From Enterobacter cancerogenus (GTDB lineage Bacteria; Pseudomonadota; Gammaproteobacteria; Enterobacterales; Enterobacteriaceae): 64,000 nt of DNA. Shown piece by piece: positions 18,901 to 27,704 of this stretch (the stretch's first letter is position 1; each line of letters starts with the position of its first letter). The notes below the pieces were generated by a model, which was not told the DNA's origin, made no database searches, and saw nothing but the letters and a program-made list of their open reading frames with translations. The stretch covers positions 3,534,001 through 3,598,000 of the forward strand of contig NZ_CP077290.1 of assembly GCF_019047785.1 (NCBI RefSeq). The letters are read 5' to 3'. A program made the translations under genes and the position numbers.

Positions 18901-21900
18901 TTAACTCAGCTGTTCGTCCTGGAACGCAATGGTCACCTTCGCATAGATATCAATTGGCGTTTCCGTCATCAGCGGCAGCCACTGCTTCGGCTGTGCTGTT
19001 GCGCTCATATCGCCGTTCCACTGCTTGTGCTCAGGCGTTTTCGGCATATCCATGCCGGTCTGACCGGTGGATGAGCCTGGCGAGAGCTTGACGTCGGTGC
19101 CTTTCGGATTGCTCGACGGCGCCACGCCGTTGGTCATATCGCCGTTCCACTGCTTGTGTTCAGGCGTTTTCGGCATGTCCATGCCGGTCTGACCGGTGGA
19201 TGAGCCTGGCGAGAGCTTAACGTCGGTGCCTTTCGGATTGCTCGACGGCGCCACGCCGTTGGTCATATCGCCGTTCCACTGCTTGTGATCAGGCGTTTTC
19301 GGCATATCCATGCCGGTCTGACCGGTGGACGAGCCTGGCGAAAGCTTAACGTCGGTGCCTTTCGGATTGCTCGACGGCGTCACGCCGTTGGTCATATCGC
19401 CGTTCCACTGCTTATGCTCAGGTGTTTTCGGCATGTCCATGCCGGTCTGACCGGTGGACGAACCTGGCGAAAGCTTGACGTCGGTGCCTTTCGGATTGCT
19501 CGACGGCGTCACGCCGTTAGTCATATCGCCGTTCCACTTTCTGTGCTCAGGCGTTTTCGGCATGTCCATGCCGGTCTGACCGGTGGACGAGCCTGGCGAA
19601 AGCTTAACGTCGGTGCCTTTTGGATTGCTCGACGGCGTCACGCCGTTGGTCATATCGCCGTTCCACTTTCTGTGCTCAGGCGTTTTCGGCATATCCTTGC
19701 CGGTTTTACCGGTTGCAGATCCCGGAGAAAGCGTTGGGTAGTTCGTATTCGGAACGTCCCATTTTTTCTTCGGTGTGGTGCTGTCAGCCGGTTTCGGCGC
19801 AGGCTTGAGGTCATCGGCCTTCGACGGCTTAACGGCAGGCACCTCTTCGCTGTGCGCGGTTTCAGACGGGGTGGTGTCCGTCTTCGTCGTGCTGTCAGCC
19901 GGTTTCGGCGCAGGCTTCAGATCGTCCGCTTTCGACGGCTTAACGGCAGGCACCTCTTCGCTGTGCGCAGTTTCAGACGGGGTGGTATCCGTCTTCTTCG
20001 TGCTGTCAGCCGGTTTCGGCGCAGGCTTCAGGTCATCGGCTTTCGATGGCTTAACGGCAGGCACCTCTTCGCTGTGCGCGGTCCCAGACGGGGTGGTGTC
20101 CGCCTTCTTCGTGCTGTCAGCCGGTTTCGGCGCAGGCTTCAGAGTGTCGGCTTTCGACGGCGTAACGGCTGGCACATCTTCGCTGTGCGCAGGTTTCGCT
20201 GGCGTAAACTCTTTCTTCTTCTTGCCATCGCTCGAATGCTTCGACGATCCGCCGCCATTGTGGTGGTCGTTCGGCGTGTCGACGTCGTAGTTGCCTTTTT
20301 TCTTCTTACCGATGCCAGGATCCGCAAGGGTATAGGAGATATTGTTACCCGCTTCTTTTTCATCACGGGTGACAACGGACATCTCATCCTTGTTGGTGTT
20401 GATCTCGCCAGTCGTACCTTTGCTGGTGGTGCCCCCCACTGAAATGGTGGATTTCTGCGTTTCGTTACGGTGGATCTCATCGACCGTATCCACGTAGATG
20501 TTAGCCGATGGAATGCCGCCTTTTTTACCCGGCAGACCGCCGATACCTACGCCGCCACCGCCGTACAGGCCGTCCTGCTCAACGGTATCCTGGAGGTCTT
20601 TGGCGTTGATATTGCCCGCAACTTTGACCTCACCGGTGCCATTATCCGAGACGATATTGGCACCCGCCATGTTCAGGTCGCCGCCTGTTTTCACCTGCAC
20701 GTCGCCCGTGGTGTGAATGCCGGACTGCTTCGCGGTGGTTGCTGAGTCGTGAGCCTCTGAACCGCCGCCGCCGTTAACGGCCCCGGTAGGCATCACGCCT
20801 TTAGCCGATACGGCAACCCCTACGGATGCGCCCCAGTTGGCACGCTCGTTATCCGTGTGAACCGTGTCCTGGAGGGAGTTAACGGTCATGTCACCTGCAA
20901 CATCTACATCCGCAGTATTGGCGTCAATGTTGGCACCGCTCATGGTCATGTCGCCGCCGGACTTAATTTTGACGTCGCCTGCCGTAATGGTGCTGTTGGT
21001 GTAGCTGGTGCTGTTGCCTGTTCCGGTCTCTTTGCTGCCGCTATAGTCAACAGACGCGCCGCCGCTCACGCCGGAGAGATCCACGCCCACGCCAGCCGTG
21101 ATGCCCGCCGAGTGCTCCTCGGTGGTGTTGCTATAGCTGGTTGTGGATTTCGCCGCGTTCATGGTCACATCGCCGCCTGCGTTAATTTCAACGTTCTGGC
21201 CGCTAATGTCTGTCCCGTTCAACGTGGTGTCTTTTTTGGTGTTGATCGAAACGTTATTCGCGTTGATGTGGTTAATGTTTTCTGCCGTAGAGGTGGAGGT
21301 CGAGTGTGATTTAGACGAACTGCCACCAATGGTAACGGAACCGCCCGCCAGATCGTTGAGCAGCAGGTTAGAGGCCTCGCCCAGCACTTCCGCTGCCGTT
21401 GTTCCGGCGTTGGCTGACTGGCCTTCGGTGCCTTTTTCAATCAGGTTACCGGCTTTATCAATGGTATCCACAATGGTGCTGTGGGCCTCACCCTTGATGC
21501 CAAACGACGTTTCTTTATGGGATGAGGTGTTTTTCATCTCATCTTCATATTTCGTGGTCGCGACGTCCTCGGCGTTGATGGTCAGTGAGTCGCCCGCGCT
21601 GAGATCTGCCCCGCCGATATCAACGGTTTTACCTGCTTCAATCGTCCCGGACTGGCCGAAGTTGATTGCGGCATTGGTGTTCTTTTTGCTGTCGGTGACG
21701 GACGAGTCGCTGGAGGTGCTCATACCAAACGTAAAGCCAGCCGTATCATTGACCGGCGCACGGCCAGGCTTCTTGCCGATAGCGGAGGTGTCGGATTCTG
21801 ACCCTGCGCTGACATAGTCGCCGGACGTGGTTTCGGTGCTGCCGCCGTCCATGGTGCCGTAGCTGGTGTTAACCGACTGGCCGCCACCGCTGACGCCCGC

Positions 21901-24900
21901 GCTGATGACAAACTCGCGTGACGAACTGTGCTGCTCTTCGTGAGCCACATCCTGGGACGTTTTGATCGTCACGTCATTTTCAGCGGTAATGCTGCCGGTC
22001 TGAGCGTTGTAAGTACCGCCTTCCATCACCACGTCGTTTTTGGCGTCGATGCTCATGTTGCCGCCAGCGGAAACATTCGCACCAATGGCTTTGCCCGTGG
22101 TGGTTGAGGTATCAGACATCGTGAAGTTGAGCGCGCTTCTGACGTCGTTATCAATGATGCGCGTGGCGTCAATTTCATGCAGGTCATTGAAGGTGACGTC
22201 GCCGTCGGTGGCCTTCATGCTCACATCCTGGCCCGCCGTAATATCCGACGCGTTGGAGGTGATCGATTTGGCCTCCATGTTAATGCTGCCGCCCGCGGTG
22301 ACGCCGTCCTCAAAGGCGTGGATCACCTGCTTGCCGCTCTCATCGCGTCCTACGCTGGCCGTCATGGTGATATCACCTTCCGCCGCGGACATGTTCACAT
22401 CGCCCTCTGCGTTGATCGCCGCGCCGTTGTTATTGATATTGCCGCTGGTGCTGGACATATTGATGTCGCCGCCCGCAGAGATACCCGCGCTCATGCCGTT
22501 GCTGATGTTGTTGATATCGCCATCAGAGACCAGCGTCATGTCGCCTTTGGATGAGATCGTACCGTTGGCGTTATTGATGCTGTCCGCATCGACGTTCATA
22601 TCGCCGCCAGCATGAATGGTCGCGGTGCCGCCGTTAACGTCTCCGCTCTCCATCTGACGAAGCGTTTCAGGGCACAGGTACACGACCGGAACCATCACGT
22701 CCACGCCGTTCACCGTCTGATTAACGAACCAGACGATATCGGAGTCCAGCCCGTTGCGCTGCTCCTCGGTCAGGGATTGACCGACAACCAGCCCCAGCTC
22801 GCTGTCCTGTGCCGCCACGCCTGCATTGTCCATCAGGGCCTGCACCAGCGCGTCGCCTTCCAGACCATCACGGATCGCAAAGAAGCTGCCGACTGAGCTG
22901 CTGATCTCACGGCGGATCAATTCTGAGGTGAAGTAGTTATCCCCAATCACGTTAACCGGCTTCTGCGGGTCATAACCCACCTGATCGAAGAAGTAATCCG
23001 ATCCGGTATACGCGCTCTGATCGATCATTGACGGACGCGTTTCAAAGATCGGAACGATATTGTTGGCTGGCCCCGGATAAGCGGTGCCATTTTTTTCTGC
23101 TTCGGCGGTTTTCTTAAAGTCGGTCGAGACTTCAAACATGCCCGGAATAGAGACCATGTCCTTGATGGTTGGCATCGGGCTAATGCCCATCGCCAGCTCG
23201 TCAATTTTTTTGGTATTGACCTGGACATCGTAACCGGCAATCACCGTATCGACGGTGTATTCGCCCACGTCGATATCGCTCACGTTGCTGTGGCTGTTAA
23301 CCACCCCGGCGCCTGCAATACCGTTATCCAGCTTGCCGCCTTTGTGCGTAAAGTTACCGCCAGCGGTGATCTCGCCTTTTTCAGACGGGACGAAGTAGGT
23401 TTTATTGTTTTTTAATGCTTCATTATTGGTCGCCGTGACGCTCGCCCAGATAGTGCGCATCGTACCGTAGTCGGTGGTTTGCCAGGTTTCACCGAAGATG
23501 TCGGACATCATTTTGTTGAAAAGCGTGGACTCGTTTCCGGTCATCACGACGGCGTTGTACCAGATCGCTTTTTCAGGATCGTCACTGCCTGACTTACCGG
23601 CTGCTGCGCCATTGCTAAACTCGAAGTCGAGGAACTGATAAAGGGTATCAAAATTCCACGTTGACGTATGGTAGGCGCCTAAATGCCACTGATAGGTGAT
23701 CCCGCCCTGCGTCTCTAACGGCAGCTGCAGATAATCATAAATGGACATTTCACCGTATTCCGGTGAGTTGTAGATATCACCGGTAACCGTAATATCTTTC
23801 GCCGCCTGAATCAGACCGCCTTTGTTCGTGATCTGTTTTCTGTCAAAGATATTGCGCTGGTTGATATTAATGTTGCCGCCCGCGCTGATCTCCGCCTGAT
23901 GGTCAAGTTTCAGTCCCGAGGTCACAATCGGCATTGAGAAGTTAATCAGGGTTTGAGATTTGGTCGCGAGATGCTCAACGGTGTTATAGACCGCACTGGC
24001 GTTCTGATACCCCGTCATGGAGATTTCGTCGCCGGTGTAGCTACTTTCGTTTCTGATGGATTCCGCGTCTAAATTGACGTCCTTCTCAGCGCGAATGATC
24101 CCGGCCTGGTTATAGATCTCCTTCGCGATAATCGACATATCGCCCATGCTGAGCACGTTACCCGACACGCCGTTGAAGAAATTACCGTTACGGGCATCCA
24201 GACTCAGATCGCCCATCGTCCACAGCAGGCTACCGGCATTGTTGGTGATGTTGCCCGCGGTGACGTTGAGATCGCCCCCGGTCACGATAGACATGGCGTT
24301 GGTGAAGTTACCGTCTGCATTCAACGTCAAATCGCCAATCGCTTCCATCTGGGTGCTATTGGTAAAGTCGCCGTGCGTGGTGATCGCCATCGCGCGTCCG
24401 GCATAGATGTTCTGGTTATTGGCGTCGAGGGTCAGGCTATTGTCGACGCTGAGCGAGAGATCGCGTCCGGCCTCAAGGATACCGGCCGTGTTGTTCAGGC
24501 TAGCGAGAGTCAGCTGCAGATCCCGGTCGGCGGTGATGGAGGCGTTGGCATCGTTTTGCAGGTTTTTGGTCGCAACCGCAATGTTAGTGCCCGCAATCAC
24601 TGCGTTAGTGGTGTTTTTAATGTTGCCTTTCTGAACATTCAGCGAGGTCGTTTTGGCCCCGGCGAGCACGGCTTCATCGCTGTTGTTCAGGTTGCTCGCC
24701 ACGTTCAGCGTCAGGTTGTTATCCGTCGAGACAATGGCCGCGCCGCTCTCGTTGGTCACATTTTCTGACGTCACGGTCACATCGCCGCCCGCCACCAGGG
24801 TGGAGTTTGAACCGTTTTCGCTGCCGCTGTTGAGCAGGGAATTTGCCGCGACGGTTAACGCACCGTCAACGGCCTGAATCACCCCGCCGGAGAGGTTAGT

Positions 24901-27690
24901 CAGCACGCCAACGGCGTTCAGCACCGTGTTCATGCTGGCCGTGATCACCGCCTGGTGGGAGTTGGTCAGGGAATCCACATCCTCGATCGTCAGGTTACGC
25001 AGGGCCATGAGCACATGGTCGCTCCCGTCGTTCACCAGGCTTCGGATATTGCGGATAATCAGATCGGTGCCCGCCTGCACCACGCCGTTATTGTGCAGCG
25101 TGTCGCCGTTTTGCACGGTAATGCTGCCGTCGCTGAGGATCACCGAGGCATTGTTCAGCGTATTCACGCCGTCCAGGGTCATGTTGCCCGAGGCGAGGAT
25201 CGCCGCGTCAGTGCTGTTGTTCAGCGTACCCACGTTCTTGATGCTGAGGGCATGCTCAGACTGGATCACCGCGCTGTTGCTGTTGTTGAGCGTATTCACC
25301 GTGTCGATCGTCACGCTGCCGCTGCCGACCATTGCGGCGCTGTTCGTGTTCGATACGTTGGTGATATTCAGCATCGCCAGCGCACCGTCTGCCACCAGCT
25401 GTGACGCATCGTTGGTGAGGGTGCCAATGTTGGACAGGGTGAGATTGCCGCTGCTGTAGACAGTGGCATCGCGGGTGTTAGTCAGCGTGCCGATGTGATC
25501 CAGCAGGATGGACGTTGCCTGAATGCCGGAGGCCGAGTTGGTCAGCGTTGTCGCGCCGGACAGGTCCATCGCCCCGTTGGCGAGCAGAACGGCGTCGCCG
25601 GTGTTGCTGAGCGTCGCCATGTTGGTCAGGGAAATGTTTTCCCCCTGGATCCGGCTGTTGTCGTTGGTCAGAGCGGTCGTATGCGCGCCGTCCAGTGCGA
25701 GGTTTTCGCCCGCCAGGATCGCGCCGCCGTGGGTGTTGTTCAGCTGCTTGCTGACGTTCAGCGCGATATCGCCCGCTGCGCTCAGGGTGCCGCCGTTGTT
25801 ATTCAGCTTCGCCGCCTTCACCTGCGCTTTTTGTCTGGCATTCAGCGTACCGCTGTTTTCAAGCGTCGCATCGGCGTTGGAGGCGGTCAGGGTAACGTTT
25901 TTCCCCTCGATCTTGCCCTGGTTCTTGATGGATTTACCGCTGGCTGCGAGGGTGACATCTTTTTCGTTGCTGATGATGTTTCCGCTGTTGTCGACGTCGC
26001 CGCCCACGTTCAGGCTGACGGTCGCCGAATCACCCACGAGGGTGCCGCTGTTGGTGACATTGCCGGTCGTGGTGATCTGCAGTGCGTCACGGGTCGCCCC
26101 GATGTTTCCACGGTTGTTCAGCGCGCTGGCGTTCATCACCAGCCGTTTTTCTGCGAAGATGCGGCCACTGTTGTCCAGGTTCCCGACGCGCAGCGTCTGG
26201 TTGTTAGACGCGTACAGCACGCCGTCATTTTTCAGTGAGCCGGACGCAATCGTCAGATCACCCGTCGCGCTGACGGAACCGCTGTTCACAAAGGCCTCTT
26301 TCAGGGTGAACTGCAGGGTGCCTTTTTTCGCCAGGACGCTACCGCCGCTGTTATTCATGCTGCCTGCGGTAATCTGCACATCACCGCTGTGGCTGGTCAC
26401 CTGCGTATCCGAGATCAGCGAGGCAAACGGCACTTCAGCGCCGTTGACCTTCACGACGAAATCGCCGTTTTTCAGCGTCACTACGCCGCCGGCAATGACC
26501 TTACCGTTGGCGTCCAGTGCCTGCAGTTTGCCGTTCAGGGTATACTGGCCCGCCACGTTAATCTGAATCGCCGGAACGGTGGTGGTGGTGTTGTTGGTCA
26601 CCAGCGAGGCGGCGTTTTGCACCAGCGAGCTGGCATCAATGCGGATTTTGCCGGTTGAGGCGATCACGTCGTTATTCAGCGTGATGCCCGCCAGGGCGTT
26701 CATGATAATGTCGTTTTTCGCCTGAACGCCGGAAGTGGACTTGTTCAGGGTGATATTCTTGCCGGAGAGCGACAGGTTCTTCTCGCTCGACAGGCTGGCG
26801 AGCGTAATGTCGCCATCCGCGCTGATGTCCAGGTCGCTGCTGGCGATAATGCCGCCAGCATGGCGGACGCCCGCGCCGGATTCGGTGCTGATCAGCTGGA
26901 TCTTGCCGCCGTACATGGAGCCAAGCGCGCTACCGTCGATAGCAACGGCCGGACCCCGCCCATCGCCTTTGTTACGCACGGTGTGGCTGCGGGTCGCAAG
27001 ATCGTAATCGTTCTGGCCCGCCAGCACTTTGATGTCTGCTTTACCGGCAATTTCGCCTTCCAGCTGCGCGCTGCGGCTTACGATGTCGAAGTAGCCCAGC
27101 CCGTCGGTATTAATGCCCTGACCGGTGACGGATACCGCCCCTTTTTCAACTGCCAGCTTATAGGAACCGTCGTTATTTGCCTGCACTTTACCGGTGCTGA
27201 GGGTCAGGCTGTTGGCATTGATGGTGGTTGCGCCGTTCACGCTAATGCCGTTTTCGTTGGCAATGATGATGTCGGCCTTTTTCCCGAAAACTTCCATCGT
27301 GCCGTTAATGTAGGATGCTTTCGCGCCCGTCACTTCGCTGATAATGGCGCTGGCTTCGTGCTGCAGCTGGGCGTTTTTTACCGCATAGCCGCCAATTTTC
27401 GTCACGCCGTCCTGCATGCTGTTGTTAAAGATCATCCCCTGTTTTTCAACGTTAAATTCGTTGAATTTATTCATGGAGATGCCTTTCGCATTAGGATCGG
27501 CAATATTGACCACCGGCGTGCCGTTGGCCGCCTGGCCCATGGTCGGGCCTTTCGACTGACGATTATCAGGCGTTGTTGCCGCATCGGCGGTGGCCGAGAA
27601 AATGCCTGCCAAAGACAGATATAAAGGACAGAGCCGCTTATGCAAATTGCGCGTGGTTATTTTTCCGCTGCGTGTGTTTTTGTTTTTCAT
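18901..27690 (-). CDS. TpsA: large FhaB/CdiA-like filamentous exoprotein with repeat tail
   Basis: 2929 residues. Signal peptide to about residue 37 (...SATADA). The TPS secretion domain follows (about 40-290; NAKGISMNKFNEFNVEKQG, KADIIIANENGISVNGA), recognised by the TpsB partner 14 bases upstream. About 300-1300 is a beta-helix-type stretch of short LNNSG/LTNxA repeats. About 1300-1690 is non-repetitive (DYFFDQVGYDPQKPVNVIGD, SDIVWFVNQTV) and resembles the segment between the FHA-1 and FHA-2 repeats of CdiA. About 1690-2490 is rich in GGDxxM repeats. Then come a Pro/Lys tail of 37-residue repeats (2500-2640) and 43-residue repeats (2650-2895), ending IDIYAKVTIAFQDEQLS. I see no VENN-type pretoxin domain, no toxin and no immunity gene. 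An adhesin or biofilm role is the likely one. Confidence 0.9.
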   Translation of the reverse strand: MKNKNTRSGKITTRNLHKRLCPLYLSLAGIFSATADAATTPDNRQSKGPTMGQAANGTPVVNIADPNAKGISMNKFNEFNVEKQGMIFNNSMQDGVTKIGGYAVKNAQLQHEASAIISEVTGAKASYINGTMEVFGKKADIIIANENGISVNGATTINANSLTLSTGKVQANNDGSYKLAVEKGAVSVTGQGINTDGLGYFDIVSRSAQLEGEIAGKADIKVLAGQNDYDLATRSHTVRNKGDGRGPAVAIDGSALGSMYGGKIQLISTESGAGVRHAGGIIASSDLDISADGDITLASLSSEKNLSLSGKNITLNKSTSGVQAKNDIIMNALAGITLNNDVIASTGKIRIDASSLVQNAASLVTNNTTTTVPAIQINVAGQYTLNGKLQALDANGKVIAGGVVTLKNGDFVVKVNGAEVPFASLISDTQVTSHSGDVQITAGSMNNSGGSVLAKKGTLQFTLKEAFVNSGSVSATGDLTIASGSLKNDGVLYASNNQTLRVGNLDNSGRIFAEKRLVMNASALNNRGNIGATRDALQITTTGNVTNSGTLVGDSATVSLNVGGDVDNSGNIISNEKDVTLAASGKSIKNQGKIEGKNVTLTASNADATLENSGTLNARQKAQVKAAKLNNNGGTLSAAGDIALNVSKQLNNTHGGAILAGENLALDGAHTTALTNDNSRIQGENISLTNMATLSNTGDAVLLANGAMDLSGATTLTNSASGIQATSILLDHIGTLTNTRDATVYSSGNLTLSNIGTLTNDASQLVADGALAMLNITNVSNTNSAAMVGSGSVTIDTVNTLNNSNSAVIQSEHALSIKNVGTLNNSTDAAILASGNMTLDGVNTLNNASVILSDGSITVQNGDTLHNNGVVQAGTDLIIRNIRSLVNDGSDHVLMALRNLTIEDVDSLTNSHQAVITASMNTVLNAVGVLTNLSGGVIQAVDGALTVAANSLLNSGSENGSNSTLVAGGDVTVTSENVTNESGAAIVSTDNNLTLNVASNLNNSDEAVLAGAKTTSLNVQKGNIKNTTNAVIAGTNIAVATKNLQNDANASITADRDLQLTLASLNNTAGILEAGRDLSLSVDNSLTLDANNQNIYAGRAMAITTHGDFTNSTQMEAIGDLTLNADGNFTNAMSIVTGGDLNVTAGNITNNAGSLLWTMGDLSLDARNGNFFNGVSGNVLSMGDMSIIAKEIYNQAGIIRAEKDVNLDAESIRNESSYTGDEISMTGYQNASAVYNTVEHLATKSQTLINFSMPIVTSGLKLDHQAEISAGGNININQRNIFDRKQITNKGGLIQAAKDITVTGDIYNSPEYGEMSIYDYLQLPLETQGGITYQWHLGAYHTSTWNFDTLYQFLDFEFSNGAAAGKSGSDDPEKAIWYNAVVMTGNESTLFNKMMSDIFGETWQTTDYGTMRTIWASVTATNNEALKNNKTYFVPSEKGEITAGGNFTHKGGKLDNGIAGAGVVNSHSNVSDIDVGEYTVDTVIAGYDVQVNTKKIDELAMGISPMPTIKDMVSIPGMFEVSTDFKKTAEAEKNGTAYPGPANNIVPIFETRPSMIDQSAYTGSDYFFDQVGYDPQKPVNVIGDNYFTSELIRREISSSVGSFFAIRDGLEGDALVQALMDNAGVAAQDSELGLVVGQSLTEEQRNGLDSDIVWFVNQTVNGVDVMVPVVYLCPETLRQMESGDVNGGTATIHAGGDMNVDADSINNANGTISSKGDMTLVSDGDINNISNGMSAGISAGGDINMSSTSGNINNNGAAINAEGDVNMSAAEGDITMTASVGRDESGKQVIHAFEDGVTAGGSINMEAKSITSNASDITAGQDVSMKATDGDVTFNDLHEIDATRIIDNDVRSALNFTMSDTSTTTGKAIGANVSAGGNMSIDAKNDVVMEGGTYNAQTGSITAENDVTIKTSQDVAHEEQHSSSREFVISAGVSGGGQSVNTSYGTMDGGSTETTSGDYVSAGSESDTSAIGKKPGRAPVNDTAGFTFGMSTSSDSSVTDSKKNTNAAINFGQSGTIEAGKTVDIGGADLSAGDSLTINAEDVATTKYEDEMKNTSSHKETSFGIKGEAHSTIVDTIDKAGNLIEKGTEGQSANAGTTAAEVLGEASNLLLNDLAGGSVTIGGSSSKSHSTSTSTAENINHINANNVSINTKKDTTLNGTDISGQNVEINAGGDVTMNAAKSTTSYSNTTEEHSAGITAGVGVDLSGVSGGASVDYSGSKETGTGNSTSYTNSTITAGDVKIKSGGDMTMSGANIDANTADVDVAGDMTVNSLQDTVHTDNERANWGASVGVAVSAKGVMPTGAVNGGGGSEAHDSATTAKQSGIHTTGDVQVKTGGDLNMAGANIVSDNGTGEVKVAGNINAKDLQDTVEQDGLYGGGGVGIGGLPGKKGGIPSANIYVDTVDEIHRNETQKSTISVGGTTSKGTTGEINTNKDEMSVVTRDEKEAGNNISYTLADPGIGKKKKGNYDVDTPNDHHNGGGSSKHSSDGKKKKEFTPAKPAHSEDVPAVTPSKADTLKPAPKPADSTKKADTTPSGTAHSEEVPAVKPSKADDLKPAPKPADSTKKTDTTPSETAHSEEVPAVKPSKADDLKPAPKPADSTTKTDTTPSETAHSEEVPAVKPSKADDLKPAPKPADSTTPKKKWDVPNTNYPTLSPGSATGKTGKDMPKTPEHRKWNGDMTNGVTPSSNPKGTDVKLSPGSSTGQTGMDMPKTPEHRKWNGDMTNGVTPSSNPKGTDVKLSPGSSTGQTGMDMPKTPEHKQWNGDMTNGVTPSSNPKGTDVKLSPGSSTGQTGMDMPKTPDHKQWNGDMTNGVAPSSNPKGTDVKLSPGSSTGQTGMDMPKTPEHKQWNGDMTNGVAPSSNPKGTDVKLSPGSSTGQTGMDMPKTPEHKQWNGDMSATAQPKQWLPLMTETPIDIYAKVTIAFQDEQLS
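19005..19735 (-). repeat. Six 129-bp tandem repeats in tpsA (43-residue units)
   Basis: Units of the form LSPGSSTGQTGMDMPKTPEH / K(or R)QWNGDMTNGVTPSSNPKGTDVK, 43 residues each. The first (upstream) unit has SATGKTGKD, the last is cut after GDM. At DNA level the units are almost identical: the same phrase, gccgttccac, recurs at 19141 and further steps of 129. Such near-identity predicts copy-number change by recombination or slippage, in frame. Confidence 0.95.
19771..20190 (-). repeat. Four 111-bp tandem repeats in tpsA (37-residue units)
   Basis: Units AHSEEVPAVKPSKADDLKPA / PKPADSTKKTDTTPSET, 37 residues each, the first variant with AHSEDVPAVTPSKADTL and the last running into TTPKKKWDVPNTNY. 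Proline and lysine make up much of the unit, suggesting an extended stalk or a segment lying along the peptidoglycan. Neighbouring units differ by only a few bases. Confidence 0.95.
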
Positions 27691-27704
27691 TATTCTTCCC
27701 TTTG

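Noticed and set aside
19005..20190. Regular repeats as a possible CRISPR array
   Set aside because: Unit lengths of 129 and 111 bases are coding, in frame and contiguous, without spacers; no cas gene is near.
19285..20442. Plus-strand open frame of 385 codons, Arg-rich, with internal repeats
   Set aside because: It is the complement of the tandem repeats of tpsA. The periodicity comes from the sense gene.
18901..27690. Contact-dependent inhibition (cdiBAI) locus
   Set aside because: The filament resembles CdiA, but there is no pretoxin/VENN motif, no toxin-like end and no small immunity gene after the stop. The next feature is the speA terminator.
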